Source: Roseofilum halophilum BLCC-M91
Lineage (GTDB): Bacteria > Cyanobacteriota > Cyanobacteriia > Cyanobacteriales > Desertifilaceae
NCBI RefSeq assembly: GCF_030068445.1
Contig: NZ_JAQPOK010000150.1
Coordinates: 1-64,000, forward strand
Reading direction: 5' to 3'
DNA: 64,000 nucleotides
The number at the start of each line of letters is the position of its first letter. Within the stretch, counting starts at the first letter, position 1. Shown one piece after another: positions 9,321-17,529 of the stretch. The notes beneath the pieces were generated by a model that ran no database searches, was not told where the DNA came from, and saw only the letters and a list, made by a program, of their open reading frames with translations. The translations under genes were made by a program, and so were the position numbers.

Positions 9321-9490
9321 GTAGGGGCAGGTTTGAAACCTGCCCCTACACAAGAAGAGGAAACCTGCCCCTACACAAGAAGAGGAAACCTGCCCCTACA
9401 CAAGAAGAGGAAACCTGCCCCTACACAAGAAGAGGAAACCTGCCCCTACACAAGAAGAGGAAACCTGCCCCTACACAAGAAGAGGAAACC
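9321..9490. repeat. 25-bp tandem repeat array with leading palindrome
   Basis: Six exact head-to-tail copies of a 25-bp unit (AAACCTGCCCCTACACAAGA followed by AGAGG) fill 9336-9485, then a partial AAACC. The array starts inside a perfect inverted repeat with 14-bp arms (9321-9334 and 9336-9349, one-base loop) and is followed by AGGTTTCT. The unit is not a multiple of three and has no spacers, so it is neither coding nor CRISPR. It lies between ftsH and a convergent methyltransferase gene. Confidence 0.95.
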
Positions 9491-9514
9491 AGGTTTCTGC
9501 ATCCGGCAGGTGGA

Positions 9515-10255
9515 CTATTTTTCCTGTTTTTTCACCGATAATAGCAGGCTATGGCCGGTCTTTTCGCGAACATACCACAAGAGTTTGAGGCTGCTTAGAT
9601 CGAAATCTTCAGCCAGCGTGGACATCACCTCCAAATACAGGGGAAAGCGATCGTTAAATACCCGGTAAAAGAAGACAAACTCTCCCGAAGGCACTAAGAC
9701 CTTACCCACTTGTGCGATCGCCCGAAATACGAGATCGTCATTCCTGAGAATCCCCATCTCGTAAGAACTCGGATCGATGGGGCGATCGATAGATCGACTG
9801 GGAAAAGGCATAAAGACCAGATCGTAGGAATTCTCAGCTTCCCCTGCACACAAATCTTGGACTTTTACCCGATCCTGTTCCCGCATCAGAGCATTATTTT
9901 GCAAGGGTAGAACATTAGGGTGAAGGTCAGAAAAAACCACTTGAGAGCTGTCCTTAACAATACAGCACAACCCAATCACCCCACATCCACATCCGAGATC
10001 GAGAACTTTTTTACCCTTGACTAAAACATCTTCATTGAGGATACCACTCATGAACGCCTGGGCTGCAATGCCACCATAGGGGTTGAACACACCTTGGGGA
10101 ACGAGAACATCAAAAATGGGTTCATCTCGCAGTAATATCGCGATCTCCCGATCTTTGGACGATAGCTCTTGGTGGAATTCCAGATAGTTTTGGCGATCGT
10201 ATTTCAGGGTTTCGTCTTGTTTGAGAACAATTTTTACATCTTCTTGTTTAATCAT
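9515..10255 (-). CDS. Class I SAM-dependent methyltransferase (MTS/small-domain like)
   Basis: From ATG 10255 (MIKQEDVKIV), about 246 residues. The SAM motif is VLDLGCGCGVIGLCCIV, followed by acidic loop FSDLHPN and VKVQDLCAGE. The fold resembles the small methyltransferase (MTS) domain of RsmC/PrmC, but the catalytic NPPY/F position reads FMPFPSRS, so an N-methyltransferase of rRNA or protein glutamine is not assured. A TTG at 10300 gives a longer frame beginning two bases after the stop of the upstream methyltransferase gene (10303). The two genes look translationally coupled and co-transcribed. The substrate is unknown. Confidence 0.75.
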   Translation of the reverse strand: MIKQEDVKIVLKQDETLKYDRQNYLEFHQELSSKDREIAILLRDEPIFDVLVPQGVFNPYGGIAAQAFMSGILNEDVLVKGKKVLDLGCGCGVIGLCCIVKDSSQVVFSDLHPNVLPLQNNALMREQDRVKVQDLCAGEAENSYDLVFMPFPSRSIDRPIDPSSYEMGILRNDDLVFRAIAQVGKVLVPSGEFVFFYRVFNDRFPLYLEVMSTLAEDFDLSSLKLLWYVREKTGHSLLLSVKKQEK

Positions 10256-10302
10256 CTTCCTTGCCTCTGAATCTAGATTAATTAGTTTTACAGGTATCAA
10301 GC

Positions 10303-11103
10303 TTAAAGTTTTTTACATAAATAAAACCACCAAGCAATTTCTCCATTCACCACTGCCTGGCTCGTTTTTTGGTAACCTAGGCTGCGTTCGGCATCCCCTT
10401 GAAAGCGCTTCGATTGAATATCATAAAACTTTTTCATGTGTTGGCGTAAATCCAGCGAATCTAAAACTTCAAAACCCGCACGTCTTAAAGCATCCGCATA
10501 GGATTCTGGTGAAATAAAGCGACTCACATGCAACCGATTATAGACATAGTTTTGGGTGTCTTCAGTCGGACGATCGTGGAGGCTTACCAAGTCATCAAAG
10601 AGGAATATACCTTCTGGAGCTAAGAGTCGATGCGCTTCTTCTAAGACTAACTCTCGCTCGTGAATGTGGAGCAAGGTTCCTTGACTCCAGATATGGGTAA
10701 ATTCTCCATTAGAAAACGGTAAACTCGTGGCTGAAGCTTTGACAAAAGAGAGTTTTAATTGAGTAAACTTTTCCGCTTGCTTTTGGGCATTATCCACATG
10801 AATTTGACTGATATCGATGCCTACTACTTCGCACTGGGTTTGGTTGGCTAAATAGACTGCGGTGTGACCATTACCGCAACCAATATCCAGCACGCGAGAA
10901 TCGGCATTAATGCCACTTTTGCTCAACATATATTCGTTCCAACGGTTGCTGGCTCGAAATAGAGCTTCTTCCTCGTCAGGAACGTTTAAATCATCAAAGT
11001 ATCCCCAGTGTTTACTTCCGTCCGGGTTCCAAGGAATTTGATACTGAATTTCCACAGTATTATAGTAGTGTTCGGTCTCAGCATCAGTAAATTTTTTGCT
11101 CAT
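10303..11103 (-). CDS. Class I SAM-dependent methyltransferase (Methyltransf_11 type)
   Basis: A 266-residue enzyme with motif I VLDIGCGNGHTAVYLA, acidic motif VVGIDISQIHVDNA and post-motifs SFVKASATSLPFSNGEFTHIWS and LLAPEGIFLFDD, typical of small-molecule methyltransferases. The N-terminal YYNTVEIQYQ..SKHWGYFDD segment resembles tocopherol/amine/natural-product methyltransferases. It is first of a two-gene minus-strand unit with the 9515-10255 methyltransferase, and is divergent from the membrane protein at 11169. I cannot name the substrate. The nearby radical SAM genes make a shared secondary pathway possible but unproven. Confidence 0.8.
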   Translation of the reverse strand: MSKKFTDAETEHYYNTVEIQYQIPWNPDGSKHWGYFDDLNVPDEEEALFRASNRWNEYMLSKSGINADSRVLDIGCGNGHTAVYLANQTQCEVVGIDISQIHVDNAQKQAEKFTQLKLSFVKASATSLPFSNGEFTHIWSQGTLLHIHERELVLEEAHRLLAPEGIFLFDDLVSLHDRPTEDTQNYVYNRLHVSRFISPESYADALRRAGFEVLDSLDLRQHMKKFYDIQSKRFQGDAERSLGYQKTSQAVVNGEIAWWFYLCKKL

Positions 11104-11168
11104 TCTTGAAAATGGGTTAAACTCGGTAGATCAAGATTGAACAAGTTTAGCAGAGTTGAGTGAAATTT

Positions 11169-11807
11169 ATGCAATTTCATGTTTGGGGAGTTGTGAATGT
11201 AATCCTATTCCTTTTTACGGGGTATGGATTGTTTCATCAATTCAAAATTCTGCGCGATCGCCGCCTCATTGGACTGCAAGGCTATACCCGTCACTTGTCC
11301 GCCCAACAGTTTATCACCAGCTTTGCCGCTTTTTTCTCGATCTTCTTTTTAGGGTTAACCCGTCCTGAGTTAAATCATTATCTGGTGTGGACAAGGTTGA
11401 GCGCTTTATTACTGCTGATCGGCATACTTTGGGAAATCTACTTAGACCGCCACTCCCTTCCCAGTCTGATGAGTGTGATTTTAACGGCGATCGCCTTAAC
11501 AATCGGCTTAGTTTTGATTCTCTTAAGACCCTTACCCTTTGCCATCAACATTAGCGCCGATCTTCTGACCGTAATCATGGCCTTTATTCTCGCTTACGGA
11601 ACCATACATCAAATTCGCTTACTGACAACCGGCCAAAACATTCCCCTTTCCCAAACCCTACTCTTTAGCCTGTTGGTCAAAGATTGTGCCACCCTAGGAT
11701 TTGGCTTCACCATGCCCCTTGAAGTCGCTTGGTCTTTACTCTTTCTTAATGGTTCGAGTTTGATTCTGAAAAGTTATTTGTTAATCAAGCTGATGCGCGT
11801 TTCCTAG
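11169..11807 (+). CDS. Polytopic membrane protein of unknown function
   Basis: About 212 residues and six or seven hydrophobic helices. It is not recognised as a named family. Two segments look alike: GYGLFHQFKILRDRRLIG..HLSAQQFITSF near the N-terminus and AYGTIHQIRLLTTGQNIPLSQTLLFSL in the second half. Both have a helix followed by a Gln, basic residues and a Leu-Ser turn. This spacing recalls PQ-loop/SWEET-type transporters, but the Pro-Gln pair itself is missing. GTG 11160 is an alternative start three codons upstream. It is divergent from the methyltransferase pair and precedes the radical SAM genes by 300 bp. Confidence 0.6.
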   Translation: MQFHVWGVVNVILFLFTGYGLFHQFKILRDRRLIGLQGYTRHLSAQQFITSFAAFFSIFFLGLTRPELNHYLVWTRLSALLLLIGILWEIYLDRHSLPSLMSVILTAIALTIGLVLILLRPLPFAINISADLLTVIMAFILAYGTIHQIRLLTTGQNIPLSQTLLFSLLVKDCATLGFGFTMPLEVAWSLLFLNGSSLILKSYLLIKLMRVS

Positions 11808-12107
11808 ACATAATCCCGTTAAATTGTTAAGAAATATCACGAATTTGTAATATTGTAATATTTCTATATGGGATACAGAATGGATGGTTTTTAATCTAAA
11901 TTTGCCCTTGACAAGCTTGGTGGTCATCAATTAGAATCTCCCTATTATTCTATGAAAACAGAAAAGTTCTATCACTTCTCAAGTAAACAAATAGGTCAAG
12001 CTCGATAGAGCTTTTCAGACTCTGGGTGTTGTTTCTAGAGGGACAACAGCTTGATACAGACCGAATACAAGAGTTCAAACAAATCAATAACAGATAGGGG
12101 AGAAAGA
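11808..12107. other. Intergenic leader before the radical SAM pair
   Basis: A 300-bp AT-rich gap. An imperfect dyad of AGAAATA (11829-11835) with TATTTCT (about 11858-11864) encloses GTAATATTGTAATATTT, itself near-palindromic. It could be an operator or part of a terminator for the preceding membrane-protein gene. No RNA gene was recognised. Confidence 0.35.
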
Positions 12108-13664
12108 ATGACCATTGCCACAGATTGTCCTGCAATTGGGCTAGTAGAATTGCCTCAGTTAAAGCTATCCGATCCCGATGGCAACGACTTTTATTCCTTG
12201 CGGAAGTTTGAACCGATTATCAGCAAACAAGTATTAATCTCTAATCTGCAAGCGGGTGGATTTCAAACAAAATTCATTAATCTCCGAGATGGGGATTATA
12301 TCGAAAATTACGGGAAAGTGACGTGGAGAGGCATTGAACTGACCAAGAATTATGTGGGTCTGGATATCAAAAGTGTCGATCCAGAAAGTTGTGAGGTTTG
12401 GTGTATTACGGTTAACTTCACCCTCTACCGGGAAATTGCCCTGATGCTCCTTCAGCACTTGGCCAGTAAAGGCAAGCCCGTGGTTGTGGGGGGTTCCGAT
12501 CCCTTTGCTGCTCCCGAAGTTTATCTGGGCAATGGTGCGGCAGTGGTGGTTAAAGATAAATCAGGATCTGCCAATTGGCCCCTGTTCAATTATCTGTTAG
12601 GAAAGGGTTCAAAAGAAGAACTAAGCGGTGTGATTTTAGCCGATGGCACGGAATATCGCAGAAATAAGACTCCTCTGCATCCCGAAGAATGGCCCCTGCC
12701 CTCGGTAGAGGTGGCTAGAGAATGTCTGGGAACCCAATATTGGATGGACCCGTTCCCCGAAGAATTAAAACCCATTGGTGCTATATTCCCAGATATGGGT
12801 TGCGATCGCCACTGCGACTTCTGCCAAACCCCCACCTACGGCACGGGATATCGCCGGATGTCTCCTAAACGGGTGATGGAATGGCTCGACGTACTCTGTG
12901 AAGCGGGCGCAAAATCAGTCGTTAGCCTATCCGATCAATTTCTGGGACGGACGATTTTCCCTGAAGGGCGACAAGAAATTCTAGAGATTATGCAGGGAGT
13001 GCGCGATCGCAATTTAGCCGTTCTCTGGCCCAACGGTCTGGAACTGAGGAAAATGACCCTCGGACGGGGACACAGTGGCAAAAAAGAAGACTTAACCCCT
13101 GACGAAGAACTGATTCACGCCATCTATGATTGGGATGGTCGCAAAGGAACCCTCGCGGGTTACCTTCCTGCGGAACGACCGATTTTTGGCCGAGAATCCT
13201 ATGCCAAATTAGTCCCCTGGCAACAACATAAGCGTATTGTGCGAACCATTGTCGGAACGGGCGTTCCCATGATTAGCTATGGCGTAATTATTGGCTTGCC
13301 CGACGACGATAACGAAGCCTTATTGAGACTCGAAGAAGCCCTTTGGGAAGTCTATGAGGAAGTGAAAGCCATTAATCCATCGATCATCTTCCAAATCAGT
13401 CCCTTTGTCATTTCTCCCATATTGGGAACTCCGCAGGGCGAGATTATTCGTAAATCGGGTTTGCTGCAATTTGATGACCCAGCCCTGTTTGCCGGATTCT
13501 GGACAGCGAGCGTCAACACCAAATATCTGAGTTACGAGGAAGTGTCCGATTGGCAGTTCCGTCTGGCTCGCGTTGGCGACTCGAAAAACCTGCAAATTCC
13601 TCAACGATTCAGAACCTTGCCGGATGAAGCCAAGAATGGTGAACAGGCTGAAGTTGCAGCCTAG
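12108..13664 (+). CDS. Radical SAM protein with B12-binding-like N-terminus (copy 1)
   Basis: A 518-residue radical SAM enzyme. The 4Fe-4S site is CDRHCDFC (Cys 232, 236, 239; CxxxCxxC), followed by the barrel. The N-terminal about 190 residues look like a Rossmann-type cobalamin-binding region (KPVVVGGSDPFAAPEVYLGNGAAVVVKDKSG) as in B12-dependent radical SAM enzymes. The DxHxxG histidine loop of base-off cobalamin binding is not visible. Start ATG 12108 follows AGGGGAGA with good spacing; the frame upstream to 12051 lacks support. It is 84 bp ahead of a paralogue (13749-15287), and the two probably form one operon. The reaction is unknown. Confidence 0.82.
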   Translation: MTIATDCPAIGLVELPQLKLSDPDGNDFYSLRKFEPIISKQVLISNLQAGGFQTKFINLRDGDYIENYGKVTWRGIELTKNYVGLDIKSVDPESCEVWCITVNFTLYREIALMLLQHLASKGKPVVVGGSDPFAAPEVYLGNGAAVVVKDKSGSANWPLFNYLLGKGSKEELSGVILADGTEYRRNKTPLHPEEWPLPSVEVARECLGTQYWMDPFPEELKPIGAIFPDMGCDRHCDFCQTPTYGTGYRRMSPKRVMEWLDVLCEAGAKSVVSLSDQFLGRTIFPEGRQEILEIMQGVRDRNLAVLWPNGLELRKMTLGRGHSGKKEDLTPDEELIHAIYDWDGRKGTLAGYLPAERPIFGRESYAKLVPWQQHKRIVRTIVGTGVPMISYGVIIGLPDDDNEALLRLEEALWEVYEEVKAINPSIIFQISPFVISPILGTPQGEIIRKSGLLQFDDPALFAGFWTASVNTKYLSYEEVSDWQFRLARVGDSKNLQIPQRFRTLPDEAKNGEQAEVAA

Positions 13665-13748
13665 TCCGGGCAAGAAATTCAGGTGGGAAGGAAAAATATC
13701 TGAAAACACCGAGACATAAAGTCAAAACCAAATCAGGAGATCGAAAAA

Positions 13749-15287
13749 ATGACAAAAGCTCCCTCAATTGGATTGGTTGAAGTCCCAGAAGTGGATCTGC
13801 GCGCACCGAACGGAGTCAGTTGGCACAACTTGTCCCAGGGAATTCCGATGATTAGCAAGCAGATTCTCATCTCTCAATTGCGATCGGGTGGGTTTGACGC
13901 TCAACTGGTGAATCTCCGAGATGGAGATGAGGAAGAAGAATACGACCAAGTTGAATGGGGAGGTCAAACCCTTAAAAAAATCCTGGTCGGTAATAAAATA
14001 TCTAGCGTTGACCCAGATGCTTATGATGCCTGGGGAGTGACGATTAACTTTACCCGCCAGTGCGAATCAGCTTGTAAGACGATCGAGCATTTGGCAAGTA
14101 CAGGTAAGCCGGTAGTCGTCGGAGGTTCCGATGCGATTGGCAGACCGGATATCTATTTGCAAGCTGGTGCTACAGCCATTGTTAAAGATAAATCCGGGGG
14201 AGGGAATTGGGCAATATTCGATCGCCTGCTGGGAAGGCCAGAACGACAAAAGCTATCAGGCGTACTATTTCCTGATGGCACGGAATACCGAAAAGGTTTT
14301 CCTGGCCTGCATCCAGAAGACTGGCCTCTGCCATCTTTAGACCTGGTTAAGGCGTGTTTTGGAGACAAGCACACCTATAGCGATATGCCACTGCTCCCTC
14401 ATGGTTCGGTGTTCGTCGATATGGGTTGCGATCGCAAGTGCGACTTTTGCCAGACTCCAAGTTATCGTTTGGGATATCTGCGGATGTCGCCCGAAAAGTC
14501 CCTTAAATGGTTCGAGATCCAAAAAGAAGCAGGCGCTCGTGGGGTTCAAAGCTACTCAGATCAATTTCTGGGGCGGATCTTGTTTGAAGGCGGGCGACAA
14601 GAAATTCTGGATATTGTCAATGGACTCAGGGAGCGAGAAATCCCTATTGCCTGGTCAAATGGTTTGGAGCTAAAAAAGGCCACTTTGGGGCGAGCTATCC
14701 GTCCCGATGGAGACCTCACTCCTGATGAAGAACTGATACAAGCACTTTGGGGCTGGGATGGCAAGGTTGGCTGCTTCCACTCCTATATCCCTGCGGAACG
14801 ACCGTTAGTCGGCCGGGAGTCATATCACAAGCTGATGCCTTGGAAAGAACACTGCAACATCATACGAGCGATCGCCAGGACTGGAGTTCCTCGGATTGGT
14901 TATGGTGTGATTGTTGGGCTACCTGATGATGACCATGATAGTTTGCTCTTCCTGGAGGAGGCGATATTTAGGCTCTATCAAGACGTTAAAGCCATCAATC
15001 CCGAAATAGATTTTAAGATCAGGCCGGTTTCTATTAGTCCTTTCGCTGGCACTCCCCAAGACCAACAAATTCGGGATTTGGGACTGCTGGCCTTTGAAGA
15101 TCCAGCTATTTTAGGGGGATTTTGGACTCCCTGCGCTAATACCAAGTATATGAGCTATCTAGAGGTTTCAGAGTGGCAAATTCGTCTGATGAACCTTGCA
15201 GATCAGTACCATGTGTTTAACCTTACTCGCGAGAATGTCGAGAGGGAACATGCAAATTCCTCGCCGATTCAGAACCTTGCTCGATAA
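13749..15287 (+). CDS. Radical SAM protein, tandem paralogue (copy 2), tail out of frame
   Basis: A 512-residue paralogue of the preceding gene. It has cluster motif CDRKCDFC (Cys 227, 231, 234) and the same N-terminal SKQ(V/I)LIS..GGF..NLRDGD and VVGGSDA..GATAIVKDKSG features. ATG 13749 has AGGAGA seven bases upstream. The last 12-13 residues (ANSSPIQNLAR) do not match copy 1. In another frame, bases 15250-15324 code MQIPRRFRTLLDKAKKTQE followed by TAAVA, which matches the copy 1 tail LQIPQRFRTLPDEAKNGEQ at protein and DNA level. A small frameshift just upstream of 15250 therefore changed the C-terminus. The catalytic core is intact. Confidence 0.82.
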   Translation: MTKAPSIGLVEVPEVDLRAPNGVSWHNLSQGIPMISKQILISQLRSGGFDAQLVNLRDGDEEEEYDQVEWGGQTLKKILVGNKISSVDPDAYDAWGVTINFTRQCESACKTIEHLASTGKPVVVGGSDAIGRPDIYLQAGATAIVKDKSGGGNWAIFDRLLGRPERQKLSGVLFPDGTEYRKGFPGLHPEDWPLPSLDLVKACFGDKHTYSDMPLLPHGSVFVDMGCDRKCDFCQTPSYRLGYLRMSPEKSLKWFEIQKEAGARGVQSYSDQFLGRILFEGGRQEILDIVNGLREREIPIAWSNGLELKKATLGRAIRPDGDLTPDEELIQALWGWDGKVGCFHSYIPAERPLVGRESYHKLMPWKEHCNIIRAIARTGVPRIGYGVIVGLPDDDHDSLLFLEEAIFRLYQDVKAINPEIDFKIRPVSISPFAGTPQDQQIRDLGLLAFEDPAILGGFWTPCANTKYMSYLEVSEWQIRLMNLADQYHVFNLTRENVEREHANSSPIQNLAR

Positions 15288-15363
15288 AGCCAAAAAGACC
15301 CAAGAAACGGCGGCGGTAGCATAGCTAATATAACAGTCGATCGCTACTTGCCTCAATTTCCTT

Positions 15364-15395
15364 ACCCGTGCGCTAATTGTACGCACGGGTTCATT
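15364..15395. terminator. Bidirectional rho-independent terminator
   Basis: A perfect 9-bp stem, ACCCGTGCG (15364-15372) and CGCACGGGT (15382-15390), with a 9-base loop, is followed by TCATTTTT. It separates the radical SAM pair (plus) from the convergent aminomutase gene ending at 15404. It can serve the radical SAM operon, and less clearly the opposite strand. Confidence 0.85.
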
Positions 15396-15403
15396 TTTCT
15401 AGA

Positions 15404-16738
15404 TTAGACCTTCAGCGCCTTTCGGGTCAAAATCTCCTCAAGCTGACTTTCGTAGAAGAATTTATCCTCACCAAAAGCAGGTTTCAGGTCATTGAGCCAA
15501 GTGGCATCCGGATCGAAACGGGCAAAAAACGGTCGCTTGCACCAGTCCGGTTCGCGAGCTTGCAAAAACGACAGCACAAACACCTTCTCTCCGGCAATTT
15601 CGGCCACACCATCAATGACAACTTTCCCAGGCAAAGCCGACATCACCGGGCCCCTCGCTGTGCGTCCCAACCCGGACACTTGCTGTATGGCTTGTTGATA
15701 AATTTCCCAAGCCTTCACCAAAGGAATCCGAAAATACTCCTTCGCTCCAGTTTGCCGCTCCACAAACATATAGTAAGGAATACAACCTGCATGGACTTGC
15801 ATATTCCACATTTTCGCCCAAGTCTCTGCGGAATCATTGATATGACGAAGGACAGGCGCTTGGGTGCGAATTTGGGCCCCGGTGGAGCGGATGCGTCGGA
15901 TGGCTTCTTCGGCCACTGGAGTATCTAACTCTTGCCAATGCTCGTAGTGAGCCATAATGGCCAAATGCTTGCCTTGTTGGACGACTTTTTCAAATAGACG
16001 TAACAAGTCATCTGCATCGTCATCGGTGACATAACGATAGGGCCAGTAGGCGATCGATTTTGTGCCAATGCGAATGGTTTGAATATGGTCAAATTCTGGG
16101 GTCAGTAAGGGTTCAATATACAGAGCCAACTGGCGAGTTTTCATCGTCATCGGATCGCCACCCGTCAGCAATACATCGGTGATTCCCTGATGATGTTGCA
16201 GATAGTCTTGAAAGATACCCGACTCACGAGTGGCAAACCTTAAATCATCGAGGCCGACAAACTGAGGCCAGCGAAAACAGAAGGTACAGTAAGCATAGCA
16301 GGTTTGGCCGGCTGTGGGAAAAATTAAAACGGTTTGGTCATATTTATGCTGAATGCCAGGAACCGGTTCATCGTTAAAGGTGGGGACATTATACTGCTTC
16401 TGTCCGGCTGGATGGGGATTGAGTCCTCGCCGAATTTCGTTAGCAACCGCTTTGATCTCTGCTTTGGGAGCATTATTGCTTAAGAGATCCATCAGGCGAT
16501 CGCGCTCTTGAGTCGGTAACATTTCTGGATGAGGGAACGTTAAGCGAAAGATCGGATCATCGGGAATATTCTTCCAGTCGATCAGCTCTTCGACCACATA
16601 GTTATTTGTGCGGAAAGGCAAAACCTTCGCCACAGCTTTCATCCCTAGAATATCCTTCTCTTGCAGATCGGTTGACTGCAAAAGAGAATCGAGATCCTTA
16701 TCCTGGTAAAAGCGAATCGTTTTGGTTTTAATTTTCAT
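15404..16738 (-). CDS. KamA family radical SAM aminomutase (lysine 2,3-aminomutase-like)
   Basis: A 444-residue PLP- and SAM-dependent aminomutase-like protein. The cluster motif is CYAYCTFC (Cys 147, 151, 154). The barrel holds LLTGGDPMTM and IRIGTKSIAYWPYR. The C-terminal MSALPGKVVIDG has a lysine where KamA binds PLP. Lysine 2,3-aminomutase makes beta-lysine; related enzymes act on glutamate, and EpmB modifies EF-P. No beta-lysine acetyltransferase or EF-P gene is adjacent, so the substrate is open. The gene is convergent with the radical SAM pair and separated from it by a terminator, so co-regulation is not implied. Confidence 0.8.
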   Translation of the reverse strand: MKIKTKTIRFYQDKDLDSLLQSTDLQEKDILGMKAVAKVLPFRTNNYVVEELIDWKNIPDDPIFRLTFPHPEMLPTQERDRLMDLLSNNAPKAEIKAVANEIRRGLNPHPAGQKQYNVPTFNDEPVPGIQHKYDQTVLIFPTAGQTCYAYCTFCFRWPQFVGLDDLRFATRESGIFQDYLQHHQGITDVLLTGGDPMTMKTRQLALYIEPLLTPEFDHIQTIRIGTKSIAYWPYRYVTDDDADDLLRLFEKVVQQGKHLAIMAHYEHWQELDTPVAEEAIRRIRSTGAQIRTQAPVLRHINDSAETWAKMWNMQVHAGCIPYYMFVERQTGAKEYFRIPLVKAWEIYQQAIQQVSGLGRTARGPVMSALPGKVVIDGVAEIAGEKVFVLSFLQAREPDWCKRPFFARFDPDATWLNDLKPAFGEDKFFYESQLEEILTRKALKV

Positions 16739-17328
16739 GCTTGATTAAACTCATTAAAACTCAAAAGGTCAATTGATCTTAGGCATATCTTAGGCATAAA
16801 CGATAGCAATACACAGAATTCCATACAGAACCCATGATGCCTATGGTTTAATTCACAATTAATTTAATCCTGTGTTCAGGGGGTGTAATTACTTATTCTT
16901 AAGGAAATCCAAGACACTCAACCATCGTCATGAGTCATCCCAAACTATTATTGATTATTAAATTATCATATTCTTGACAATTTATCTCTCTTCTCTGGCG
17001 ATCGGTGGATTGAACTTAGCTCTATAGCAAACCTAAATGAGTTATGTAATGGCTGCCCCTCATCCCCCAGCCCCTTCTCCCGCAGGCGCTGCCCTGCTTG
17101 CCCTGAGCGTAGCCGAAGGGAGCGAAGTCGAAGGGAGAAGGGGAGCAGAAGTAGGGATTGAGGGAGAGGGCATTTCCAGTTGCACAACTCATTGAGACTA
17201 GCTATATACAAAACAACGGACGCTTCTGGTTCAGAAACGTCCTGCGGGTCGTTGAAATACAAAGGGCAAATATTTAGTGATGTCGATGGTTTTTATCTAT
17301 AGGGTCGTATAGATGATGTCTTGCCCTA
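16739..17328. other. 590-bp non-coding region
   Basis: This region has the aminomutase promoter (minus strand) at its left and a MITE-like element at 17023-17206. A tandem TCTTAGGCATA duplication lies at about 16778-16798. The open frames here lack ribosome binding sites and fall in repeats. Confidence 0.5.
17023..17206. mobile_element. MITE-like element (about 184 bp)
   Basis: The ends form imperfect terminal inverted repeats: TATAGCAAACCTAAATGAGTT (17023-17043, 21 bases) against the complement of 17186-17206 (TATAGCTAGTC then TCAATGAGTT). The interior has a second dyad, GCCCCTTCTCCC with GGGAGAAGGGGAGC, and a CCTGAGCGTAGCCGAAGGG segment that recurs at about 37480. The right end also occurs at 140-186. 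There is no ORF, so it is probably non-autonomous. Confidence 0.7.
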
Positions 17329-17529
17329 CTAGCTCATGGATGAACCACTGCGATCGTAAGCGTCACTAGCTCCACTAACGGGTTTCCCTTGGATGTTATT
17401 CCAGTAGTCACCAGTTTGATCGAGTCCAACTTCGGCTGCGGAGCGGTTGAGCATGGACTGTTGACGGTTTTTCACGAGGTGATGGTGGCGGTTCATTAAA
17501 GCGCGGGCTTGATCGTTAGTAGATAACAT
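17329..17529 (-). CDS. Small conserved-looking hypothetical protein (66 aa)
   Basis: A hydrophilic 66-residue protein beginning MLSTNDQARALMNRHHHLVKN, with a composition typical of a folded or nucleic-acid-associated small protein (basic N-terminal half, Gly/Ser-rich end). No family is recognised with confidence. A ribosome binding site GGAG sits eight bases before ATG 17529, which makes it a real gene. It stands alone between a MITE-like element and a divergent hydrolase gene. An N-terminal HHH run and conserved-looking NRSAAEVGLD could be checked for homologues. Confidence 0.65.
   Translation of the reverse strand: MLSTNDQARALMNRHHHLVKNRQQSMLNRSAAEVGLDQTGDYWNNIQGKPVSGASDAYDRSGSSMS

Noticed and set aside
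9336-9485. Possible CRISPR array
   Set aside because: Repeats are head to tail with no spacers, so it is a simple tandem array.
9246-9668. Open frame on the plus strand with repeated CPYTRRGNLPLHKKRKPAPT-type sequence
   Set aside because: It is the 25-bp tandem repeat read through; the unit is not a multiple of three and there is no ribosome binding site.
15404-16738. EF-P lysylation enzyme EpmB
   Set aside because: No EF-P or EpmA gene is nearby, and the 444-residue length fits KamA aminomutases better than EpmB.
16966-17262. 98-codon minus-strand frame
   Set aside because: It runs across the MITE-like element and encodes low-complexity Leu/Arg sequence from its palindromes.
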